NCBI GenBank assembly: GCA_009733715.1
Contig: WMKJ01000070.1
Coordinates: 1-64,000, forward strand
DNA length: 64,000 bases
Origin: Herpomyces periplanetae
Taxonomy: Eukaryota; Ascomycota; Laboulbeniomycetes; Herpomycetales; Herpomycetaceae
Direction of reading: 5' to 3'
In this document: positions 46,101 to 56,387 of the stretch, in pieces
Layout: each line of letters begins with the position of its first letter
Position numbering within the stretch: the first letter of the stretch is position 1
Program-made: the position numbers and the translations under genes
The notes under the pieces: model-generated
Told to the model about the DNA's origin: nothing
Databases searched by the model: none
The model's input: the letters and a program-made list of their open reading frames with translations, nothing else

Positions 46101-49100
46101 CATTTCTTCTGCTAAATTATCTCAATTACCTGATGAAGTTTTCAGTAAAGTTCCCAATGTAACAAAGTTGAAGTTGTGCAAAAATCAAATGGTCTCACTG
46201 TCAACTGAAATCTGGAAATTGAAAAATCTTGAACAGTTGACAATCTCGCAAAACTTGCTCACCTGTTTACCATCGGAAATCGGACAGTTAACCCAATTGT
46301 CTCATTTGGATGTACGATCTAATCATCTTACTATGCTCCCACCTGAAATATGGTACGCTCGCAATTTAAAAATGCTAAATTTATCTTCCAACTCCCTGTC
46401 AGTGTTTCCTAAGCTGGGACCTCCCCCTCCTAACATTATCGAGTCCATGGGGATGCCTGGAAATGCTTCTTTGTACACTCAAATAATCTCAGAAGGTGTC
46501 GAAGTACCAGCCAACCAATTTTCTCGATCACTCACATCTTCATCCACTTTTCCCGGACTGGGGCATCGTAAAGTATCAACCGTTACTGGTCGATCAACAT
46601 CCAGTTTGAGTAAATCATCTGGCGAGGGTCACAATTGGAAAGATGTTAGCATGGCAACTCGTCTAAGCCTAAGTTTTGCTGGATCCCTTACTTCATTGTA
46701 CCTTGCTGACAATAGATTCAGCGACGATATTTTTGATGAATTAACACTTTTAACTGAACTTCGAATACTTAACCTTTCTCATAACATGATTCATGACATC
46801 CCTCATAGGTCGTTTCGACGATGGCAACATTTGAACGAATTATATCTTTCCGGAAATGATTTATCAACGCTACCTTCAGAAGAGTTGGACGAGATGTGTA
46901 CCATGATAATTCTCTATCTTAATAACAATAAATTTCAAGTTTTACCAGCCGAAATAGCAAAGCTTCAAAGACTTGCGGCTATCGACGTTGGCTGTAATAT
47001 TTTAAAATATAACGTTAACAACTGGCCATACGATTGGAATTGGAACTGGAATCGTCAATTAAAGTTTCTTAACTTATCCGGTAATAAGAGATTAGAAATA
47101 AAACCTTCAGTTGCTGCACCTGGATTAGGAGAAACACCGCGAGATTTAACTGACTTTTCTTCCCTGACAAAATTGAGAATATTGGGCTTGATGGATGTAA
47201 CGTTAACCGTACCATCAGTACCTGACCAAACTCTCAATAAACGGGTCCGCACAGTTGGTTCATCCGTTCAATCATTGCCGTACGGTCTTGCAGATCATTT
47301 GGGTAAAACTGAGCATCTTTCTTCATTGGACATGGTGGTACCACGATTCAGGGGAAGTGATGATGAACTTCTAATTGGAATTTTTGACGGAATGCCGACA
47401 AGTAATGGAGGATCGAAGATGGCCATGTTCTTGTATGATCAATTTAAATTTCGGTTGGCAGAAGAATTGGGAAAAATGAGATCTCTTGATTCTGTTGAGG
47501 ACGCTATTCGTAGAACTTATCTTAGTCTGAACAGGGATATTTTGGTAAATTCACAAAATATTCGGTTAGCTCAAAATGTTCCTGGTCGCGTAGAACCACG
47601 GTGCCCAATTCCTTTTGATCGAGAAGATGCTGATTCTGGATGTGTTGCTACCGTATTATACAAAAGGGACTCGGAATTATACGTATCTAACGTAGGGGAT
47701 GCCCAAGCTATATTGATCCAATCAAATGGCATGTACAAAAAGATTACGCAAAAGCATGATCCCAATGACCATGAAGAACGTCGAAGAATACGAAATGCAG
47801 GAGGGTATGTTTCTCGTCAAGGAAGGTTGAATGATGCTTTAGATGTTTCTCGAGCATTCGGATTCGCTGAGCATTCACCGGTTGTTACGGTTTCTCCTCA
47901 TATTTCCCGATTCTCTCTTCGAGAGTCTGATGAATTACTGCTGATTGCAACACGTGAACTATGGGAACATCTTACACTGGACTATATTATTGAAATTGTC
48001 AGGTCGGAAAGGTCAGATCTCATGAGAGCAGCTCATAAACTGCGGGACATGGTAATTGCGTTTGGTTCGACTACGAAGTGTATGGTGATGCTTCTGGGTG
48101 TTGGTGAACACCGTCGACGAGAACGAGCACGTTTTAGAACTCATAGTATGTCGATGGGACCGTCAGGAGCAATGGATTACTCATTTTTAACACGAAGAGG
48201 TAAACGAAATCGGGATGTTATGGGAGAAAATAAAGTTGGAAGATTAGGTCAAGAAGTGGAAGCACCAACGGGAGATGTGACACTTGTTTTTACGGACATT
48301 AAAAATTCTACTGTACTATGGGAAACTTTTCCAGTTGCTATGCGATCGGCGATTAAAATGCATAACGAAGTTATGCGCCGACATCTTCGTTTAATTGGTG
48401 GATATGAAGTGAAGACAGAAGGTGATGCTTTTATGGTCGCATTTCAAACGGTTACATCGGCCTTATTATGGTGTTTTACAGTACAATGTCAATTATTGGA
48501 AGTTCAATGGCCGGAAGAGATAGTTAACAATCTTAATGGTCGAGAGATACGAGATGCTCAAAACCATGTTATCTTTCGGGGGTTATCAGTACGAATGGGA
48601 GTACATTGGGGCACTCCAGTGTGTGAAGTTGATCCAGTTACCCGGAGAATGGATTACTTTGGCCCAATGGTTAATCGAGCATCAAGAATATCATCTGTAG
48701 CAGACGGTGGGCAAATAACTGTGTCGTCTGACTTTATAGCCGAAGTTCAAAGATTACTGGAAATGATTCTTGAAGATGATAAAACCTCAAACTTATCTAC
48801 AGAAGATATATTTGGAGATGAGGATTTCGAGATGCAAATTCGTCGGGAACTTCGAGCATTGAGTAGCTTAGGGTTCGAAGTACGTGACATGGGAGAATGT
48901 CGACTGAAAGGATTGGAGAATTCGGAGTATATTTATTTAATGTATCCGCATTCTTTATCGAGTCGTATACAATTGCAGTGTAAGCCGCGAGAGGTAATTC
49001 CACCTCATACTGAAGAGTTAATGGCAGTAATGGGGTTGGAGCGTGAGTACAAAAAGGCCAAGTTGAGTTTACCGAATGCGAGTCACTTTTGGATGACACG

Positions 49101-49444
49101 ATTACACCGACCTCGCAAAACTGAATTGACACTTACATCGAATGAAGTATGGGATTTGTGGAAAGTGTGTGTGCGCATTGAGGAGATTTGTCTTAATATA
49201 TCGCGAAGGGATGGTAAACTTTTACGACTTTCGGAAGAATCATTGGCGTCACAGCTGCGGTCGAAGCCATCGGGAATCACCCAGCAACTATTGCTTAGTG
49301 TTGCAGAAACTCAAATATCACGTATTGAGGTAAGTGCATATTTTATATGTTTGATTTTACCTAGTTTGTCAAGTTTTTAAGGTGGCTAGTGTGATGAAAA
49401 TTAGTGGAAGTATAAGTAAATTTACCAAAGGCGAGTTGTACTGA
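43173..49444 (+). CDS. CYR1: Fungal adenylate cyclase (RA, LRR, PP2C-like and class III cyclase domains)
   Basis: Three exons: 43173-43285, 43377-49329, 49382-49444; 6129 nt, 2042 residues. Exon 1 encodes MDHDAAFAQSSSRPTSPVLH and joins in phase 2 to CATGACAAAAATC. The last exon, 20 codons after a 52-nt intron, is the least certain part. Domains: a Ser-rich N-terminus; a Ras-associating domain about 572-668; about 22 leucine-rich repeats 696-1275; a PP2C-like domain about 1344-1616, with FDGMP and SNVGDAQA; a cyclase domain about 1671-1860, with LVFTDIKNST and EGDAFMVAF supplying the two metal-binding Asp. The PP2C region has ATRELWE where active phosphatases have SDGLWD, so it may be catalytically dead, as in yeast Cyr1. 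The enzyme makes cAMP to activate PKA; Ras-GTP binds the RA domain and LRRs. A Ras gene lies 2 kb downstream on the same strand. Confidence 0.93.
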
Positions 49445-51423
49445 TAACGGCTTTCTACAGTCATGTGTTACGATGCTCTCGTTAAGGAGCTTGTATCATA
49501 CATCGAAAGTGGGAATGTTTACAAAAACGTTTAACATTAACGATTTGGTGGATGAGATTACGGCTAATCTAACGGAATTGCGGAAGTTAAAAATGACGAC
49601 AAAACTTTGAGTTGGGGCCTAAGACTATTTTGCTAATTACTAGATTTCGTTGATATGAACATGTATGGTAACGTTTATAATATAATCTTGATGGTAATTT
49701 ATGGTTTAGGGCGGTGAGACGTCATTAACAAGAGGGCGAATTTCAAAACATTTATGGAACAGGCCTAGTTGGAATTTGTTGCGTTTAGGCTTTCTTACCT
49801 TATTTTAGAACCCTATGCATTATACTTGCAAAAGAAAATTCATGTGTATAAGTGGCTGAATCTTATTACCGTTTCTCATAATCCCAAAGCAGACATGAAT
49901 TTCACCTTGTTCACCCCTACAAAGTTGACGCATTTAGGAATTTTGCGCCGAATACTCAGTATTTATCACTTTCCATTTTAAGAAACTTACCCATCTCATC
50001 CCCGAAGCCCCTTCCCTTCCCCAATCTTCTACCAATCAAAATCGACTCCATCAGCCCTATATTTCTTTTGCCCAGTTACTTCTGTCGTTCTTTCTACTTT
50101 CGTACAGCACCCAGCACGTGATATGAATCTTCAAAGTTAAGAAAGTTTGCAGCTTTGAACAAGTTTGACAATGTGAAAGTGGTAGAAGGGAAATGTTAGG
50201 GGGTTTGATCAGGTACAAGTGTATTTCTTGAAATGTTGGCATTGGGTTACATTGATTTAGGGTTGGGTGTAGATTCTTTTTTTAGTCATAATAATTATTT
50301 AACGTTATTCCTCACTAGTTAGACGGACATTTGACTGATGGGGATTTTTCTTACACGGGAATTGAGGTGGGGTGTATATGCACAGGAGCGTACATATGAG
50401 AAAGTTTGATGGAGTCTAGGGAATTTATAACGGTTGTTATCCATACGATTGGTCATAAGGCTAAGAGGGGTTTTGTGAAAATTATGAAGTAGCCATACTC
50501 ATATACACTGCTACATTTAAACAAGGGCGTAGAATTTCACTGGTAGGCCTTTCAGCCCAGAAGCTAAGGAAGCAGGAGTGGTGGTTGTGGTGGTGGTGGC
50601 GGCGGCGTAGGTGGCAATATTTCAGCAGGCACAAACGCATGACAAAACTCGAAGGATTAATTTGTAAGTGAATTGACATGTTAATGGGAGTGTATACGCA
50701 ACTAATTTCATTTAGTTGCAGATTCGGAGGGGAAATGGTTAGTTAATTAGTGCTAAGATGGAGCGGGCAACCAACGAAGGTCCGTTCAGCAATGTACATG
50801 GACTGTTTTGTTTCGTGAGAGTGTGTCACTATAGTGCGTATTACAGACGAGCACTGGGAGGGGGGTAAATATTATATATCTTTCATGGTTAGCCGGCCTA
50901 GTTTCTCACACTTGCTACAAGTATTCTTCACTGTACCTTTTATCTCGTACTATACAAATGGGCTAAGCCATAATTAATTTTTACGATTCACGTTTTTCAA
51001 AGACTAGAGCAGTCAAGCTAATTCGAGCAAGTTACTGCGTTGGTGTATATGAGAGTGAGTGAGTGCAAAAGGGAATTTCGAAGAAACGCATTCCGAGGAA
51101 ATAATTCACGAATGCCCCGTTGGAATTTTATGTATTGTTTTTGCCTTGCTGAGCGACGAATTTTTTTGGCCTTGGTTTTACGGACATATTTGGAAATCGA
51201 GACCCGACTTGGAGAGTTAAGTTTGCTGAGGTAGATGCGCGCACGTTGAGCGCGTGAGCAGGTATCCAGTTTCACGTTGTTACAGTTTCTTGTATTTACT
51301 TGTTAACTGTTATTTGGTTACTGGATCGTTTGTCTGCTGTTCAGCCAGCAAAACCTATAGTGCATTAATTACGGCGAGGGACGGGTAAGGAGCAACGATC
51401 GTTGGAGTGAGCGTGCAGTAAAC
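49445..51423. other. Intergenic between adenylate cyclase and Ras genes
   Basis: 2 kb with no recognised frame. Frames at 51018-51275 (-) and 51040-51234 (+) overlap each other and lack family resemblance. The last few hundred bases should be the Ras promoter. No repeats of note. Confidence 0.4.
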
Positions 51424-53014
51424 ATGTCTTCAAGTAAGATTACCCTTCACAAACTCGTAGTGTTGGGAGACGGAGGCGTGGGAAAGACAGCATTGACGAT
51501 TCAGGTAAATATTGCCGTATTTTTTTCAGTCTGTAACTGTTTCATGAGTTTACGCTTCATTTGCCTTGGGATTTACTTGCTACTCAACTACACCACAAGC
51601 GATTGCAAACCGTCGGCACGCCAATAATCGATCGCACAGATTGATTAATGCACGTATAGCCTGGGTTAACGGGGTATTGCGATGGATGTCATGAATGTGG
51701 TGATATGGTAATTTAAGTGCAAACTTTGTAAAGGGTTAAATAATGATTTCGGCTTGAACGAAGCTTTGCCAACTAAATACCAAAGCATTTTACATGGAGA
51801 AGTTAACTTGATGCAAGATTTTCGCATTGTCAATTGTTTTCATATTTTGAATAATTTTTCTAATTGTTGACAAAATTTTCACACGCTTGTACGCTCGCTC
51901 AACGAGAAAGTAGCTTTGCTTGAATCATTTTCTAGAATCATATGATCCGACTATCGAAGATTCGTACAGAAAGCAAGTTCAAATTGACGGACAGTCTTGC
52001 ATGCTTGAAGTATTGGATACAGCAGGACAAGAGGAGTACGCAGCTTTGCGAGACCAATGGATTCGAGATGGGGATTGTTTTGTGCTAGTATATAGTATTA
52101 CATCGCGTGCGTCGTTTCGTAAAATTGAGCAGCTGTTCCAACAGATTCAGAGAGTTAAAGAGCCTTTTACATCGAATACATCAACGTTAACCAACACGAC
52201 GACGGGCTTATTTCATGTTTCCTTATCAGGAGGAGGGGGGGGGTTAGGAACGGGATATACGAATGGGAATACGGCAGCGAACGAGTATTATAGGAATAAA
52301 TCTCATGTATCGTTACCGGTAATGCTGATTGGAAATAAGTGTGATCGAAGTAACGAGCGAGAGGTTAGCATGCAAGAGGGAGTGGCATTAGCACGCGAGC
52401 TTGGATGCGAATTTATTGAGGCGTCGGCACGTCAGTGCGTTAATGTTGAAAAGGCATTTTTTGACGTTATAAGATTGTTAAGACGGCAACAGATGTTGGT
52501 ATCTAGAATTGGCAGTCCACCGTCGATATCTGTGTTGCGCAGGAGTATTCATGTAGCGAAAAATGTTTATATGGGGTCAGTGGCGTCTACAACATGTCAA
52601 ACACCGACACTACCGATTTCTTCTAGCATGGTACACGGAACGACAATTCCAGTACGGCCGACGAGTCGATTGTCCAACGTTTTTGAGCCTCGACTAGCGA
52701 ATACATATTGCAATGGCACTGAAGTCAAGCACCAGCAGTTAACTGGGCAAACTAGTGATGAACCGGGGGCTGGTACAACGGGAACCAATTTTTTGCCATC
52801 CTTTCATTTCCATTTACCCAGTCTGCATTCGAACTCACATGCAACCCAGCATGGTACAGGGGGGGGGGTGGCATCGTCGACGAATTTTGAACCATCAAAT
52901 TATACAAATGGCAATTTCCCACGGTATTCAGATCCAAGTACATCAAAATCATCTTCCTCGCCTTTGCATCGACGTCGTTTACGGGCTAATGCGAATAAAT
53001 GTCATATTTTGTAG
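51424..53014 (+). CDS. rasB: Ras GTPase of the fungal RasB/Ras-2 subfamily
   Basis: Two exons, 51424-51504 and 51914-53014, 393 residues. Exon 1 is MSSSKITLHKLVVLGDGGVG plus KTALTIQ; the phase-0 splice gives LCLNHFLESYDPTIEDSYRK, identical in style to Aspergillus RasB and Neurospora RAS-2 (LCLNHFVETYDPTIEDSYRK). P-loop GDGGVGKT (Lys21), effector loop YDPTIEDS (37-44), switch II DTAGQEEY (62-69) and NKCD (168-171) are intact; Gly-Asp-Gly replaces Gly-Ala-Gly as in RasB. Residues 111-160 are an insertion rich in Thr, Ser, Gly and Asn, at the site where RasB proteins have an insertion. The C-terminus is a basic stretch followed by CHIL, a farnesylation box. No palmitoylation Cys next to it is visible. 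The long C-terminal region (about 225-375) is low-complexity. Confidence 0.92.
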
Positions 53015-53298
53015 GTAACTGTTCGTTGTTATTGGGATAGATTAGGGCATGGTTATACGTATCAGGAGAGATTTGTTCATGTATTTTGTAATATATAGTG
53101 GGTTGGATTATCAAAGAGTGGTAATGAGATGATAAAGGATGTAAACGGATAGAATGGAACTGGGATGCCAAAGTCCAATTAAGTTTATGTAGAGCTGTGT
53201 ACATAACAAGTTTAATCATGGTAAAATTAAGGAGTACAGGGTAACGGGTAAGGTTGATGGAATGCTTTGGTAAAAGATGATATTAAAGACGGGGTAGT

Positions 53299-54997
53299 TC
53301 ATTCAGTGGTGGGGGATGATTGGAGGGAATGATTTTGGGGTTTAGTAGTTAAGATATTTCCAGAGGTATTATAGAAAAGGTTCTTTGGGAGAAGATTTTT
53401 GTGCGACTGAATTTTGAGGGTTTCATCATTGACAGAAATTTCCATGCGAGTGTCGGGAGAGATTGACTGGGACTGGGGGGTGAAAGTTGAAATGTCACGG
53501 TGAATTTCGACGTAATCGTAGGCAAATTCACCCAATTGATCATGGTCCAAACCTAGCAATTCGGCATGGGAAGATACACGTAGGGAAAAATGAGGGATAA
53601 GATTAATTAGCCAAGCTAAAGCAGCCGAAACAGTAAAAGCGTATATACTACAAATTAATATGTACACTATTTGCTTGGGAAGCAGTAACCAATTACCATC
53701 TAAAAATCCACCTTGGGGTATATCAACTAGGGAGGAAAGCGTTGAGGGATGGGAAGAATTTTGAAATTGACTAGAATTAATACGGTCCAAACTGATGATA
53801 TAGGTTGTTGCGAAAAAACCGTTAAATAGTAAACCTAGAGCACCGGCGACACCGTGTTCAGTTAAAATGTCCATGGTATCATCGATTCGGAAGAAGAATT
53901 TTACTTTGGTAGTAAAATTACACACAAGGCCTGTACATATACCCAAGATAACACTGGCCCAAGGAGGAATAAAGCCAGAAGTTGGAGTTGCGGCAACTAA
54001 ACCAGAGATTATGCCGGAACACCAACCAAGTATAGAGAATCTTCCAATTAAGCGCCAATCTAGTAAACACCATGATAGTGCAGCGAAAACAGCGGAAAGA
54101 TTTGAATTCCAAATGGCCATAACGGCGCGTAAATTTGCACCCATGGCAGAACCAGCATTAAAGCCGAGCCAACCGAACCATAGTAACATTGTGCCCAGGG
54201 TAATGAAAGAATTGTTGTGGGGTTTAAATTTTGAGGGTAAATTTTGCGGTTGAGGGCCCAATTGCCATGAGTAGGCTAAAGCAGACATTCCAGAAGCGAT
54301 TTCTACGGGACCTCCACCAGCGAAGTCTAAAACGCCCCATTTGGCGGCCCATCCATTAGTACCCCAGATCCAGTAAGTTATGGGAGAGTAAACTAGAGTT
54401 GACCATATAAAGAGAAACAGTAGCAATGGAATGAGTCGACCACGTTGACATATGGAACCGGCAATGATGGCAACTGTAACGGCGCAGAAGAGGCTTTGAT
54501 AAGTTGAGTAGAGAAGTTCGGGAATAAGGGGATTGTCGGGGGGAATGGGGGCAGCAAGAACATTTCGAAGTCCAGCGAAATGAAGGTTACCGATGAAACC
54601 GTTTGTTGCAGTTGAGCTCAATGAAAGTGAATAACCGTATAAGTACCACTGAATGAGAATGATACTTGAACTGATCATACATGCTGATATCAAGGTTAAA
54701 GCCGACTTTCGGGAAGTTAGTCCAGAATAGAGGAATCCGAGTCCAGGAATCATTATTAGAACAAGGGCGGTAGACACTAGTATAAACGCAGTGTTACCAG
54801 GTTGAAAGTATTGATTTAGATTTTGGTAGGCTTGATGAACATAATAAAACGGGGATGTGAAAGGGTTAGTTTGTGAATTAAAGAAGGTAGAATGTTAATG
54901 AATCAAGGTTTGGGGACGTACGTGAATCATTCGCATCAAGTGTATGATGTTTGGAAAGGTTAAAGGGACGAGAAAGGGCAGTGTAGTTGTGAGGCAT
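53299..54997 (-). CDS. Ammonium transporter, Mep1/3-type
   Basis: Two exons, 54997-54922 and 54830-53299, 535 residues. The ATG-bearing exon (MPHNYTALSRPFNLS) joins via GTACGT and a phase-1 splice to PYQNLNQYFQPGNTAFILVS. Eleven hydrophobic segments follow, with the signature DFAGGGPVEIASG near 195-206. The first of the usual two pore histidines is Glu202, the second is His351 (EHGVAGALG), a Glu/His pair also found in yeast Mep1 and Mep3, while the Mep2 sensor-transporter keeps His. So this reads as a transporter of the Mep1/3 class rather than a Mep2-type one. A cytosolic C-terminal tail of about 110 residues follows (LGLDHDQLGEFAYDY), as in Mep proteins. The gene converges with Ras, 284 bp between stops. 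Confidence 0.9.
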
Positions 54998-55441
54998 GAT
55001 AATGGTGATTGTTTAGACGACAAAGAGAATTTGAAAGTAGCACGAAAAGTATTTGGGTGGAAGAAATTTGATGGAGAAAGTAGGGCGGTGAAACTAGTAG
55101 AGATTTATCTAGTGGGAATTGAAAGATATGAAATGAGCATAAGTAATGAAAGTACTGAAGGAGGAATTTAAGTGATGAACGGTAAGTTTGTTGTTTAAAC
55201 CAAGATAACAGATTTGACATTTTATCGGGATGGGATAAGGAAAGTTTAATTGCAGATTTGCTGATAAGAAGTGTTCTTAGACTTTCGTAATGGACATGGA
55301 ATATTGGGATTTGGGAAGTTTGGGGAAGCGTAGCGACTTATCAAGGAATATTTATGAGCAATAAAGATAATGATAGAAGTTAATGGAGATATAGCTTTGA
55401 GAGAGATAAGGAGGATTGATGTACGGTGTTGAAAGGTAAGT
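54998..55441. other. Intergenic, ammonium transporter promoter and Cir_N gene 3' flank
   Basis: 444 bp. The plus-strand frame at 54944-55171 overlaps the transporter first exon and resembles nothing, so it is not called. No other signal seen. Confidence 0.35.
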
Positions 55442-56387
55442 TTAGCGTTTAGGCTTACGCTTTGAGGAGTAACGGTTAGCCTTTGAAATAGTTTTGCCGA
55501 TTTGCAAATCAGGATGTTGAGATTTCAAGTACTCTTCACGATTATTTTGCATGTTTTCGATAAGTTTTTGGGCTTGGTTCATAATTGTTAAAGGATCATT
55601 GAATTGAGTGATTGCAGTAGATTTTTGAGGGGAATTTTCTTCATGAGATAGAGGAGAGCGAAAATTTTGTAGATAATTTACGGTTTCTGTCACGCCGAAT
55701 GGAACATCATTTGAAGTATCTCGAATAGAAGACAATTGTAAAATCTGAGATTGAGATAAATTGGTAAGGTCAGATAAACTGGAGTTGTGATCCATGTTGT
55801 TATGATTAAAATTGTTATCATGGTGAAGTTTGGGGGATTGAAAGGGACGGTTTAACCTGGATTGGAGGGTTGTACGAGGCGCATTAAGGGGAGATAGGTT
55901 GGGGGAAGAATTTTTGGCAAGGTGTATACAGGAGGGATTTTTGGATTCATTAGCTTTGGGAATGCTGGGGTGAGGTTGACGTATTGATAACTGGGACGAA
56001 TTTGTGGAGTTGGAGGGTGAAGATGAAATATGGGTTTGGATATTTGATATAGAGTAAGGATGGGTAGGAGTAACGGAGGCGTGGACCAGATTTTGCTTTT
56101 CACACGATTTTAAAGTATTGGGGGGTGAAGGGGGTTTTTCACCACGAAGAGTTGCCAAACGAACGGCTAGAGCATGATCTCTTGATTGTAGATGTTGGAT
56201 ACAATCAATGTGAGAAGCAATATTCTCGTCTCGTTTGACGCGCGCTACGTTATTAGCATTATTGACATGCCATGATTTCTTTGGAAGAAGATGCCTGTAC
56301 TAGGTTTGTGATTTAATGGGATTAATGAGAAAGGTTTAATGAAACAGTAAGGTTAAAAGAGAGACGGATGAGAACTTACAAAGGCAT
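55442..56387 (-). CDS. Cir_N-domain protein, LENG1-like
   Basis: Two exons, 56387-56380 (ATGCCTTT) and 56294-55442, 286 residues. The 8-base first exon ends at GTAAGT and joins in phase 2 after GTACAG to give MPLHLLPKKSWHVNNANNVA. That start matches the Cir_N motif of LENG1 (LPKKSWHVRNKDNVARV) found in nuclear splicing-linked proteins of animals, fungi and plants. Charged residues VKRDEN follow as in the family. The rest is Ser/Pro/Asn-rich, with a short conserved-looking segment before the end (NQAQKLIENMQNNREEYLKS) and a basic tail (KANRYSSKRKPKR) that could be a nuclear signal. Expected role: spliceosome-associated factor; the family is poorly studied. Cwc25 shares Cir_N but begins MKKSWHP, which is less like this protein. 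Confidence 0.65.

Noticed and set aside
51018-51275. Arg/Lys-rich minus-strand frame upstream of Ras
   Set aside because: Overlaps an opposite frame, lies in the Ras promoter region and has no recognised motif.
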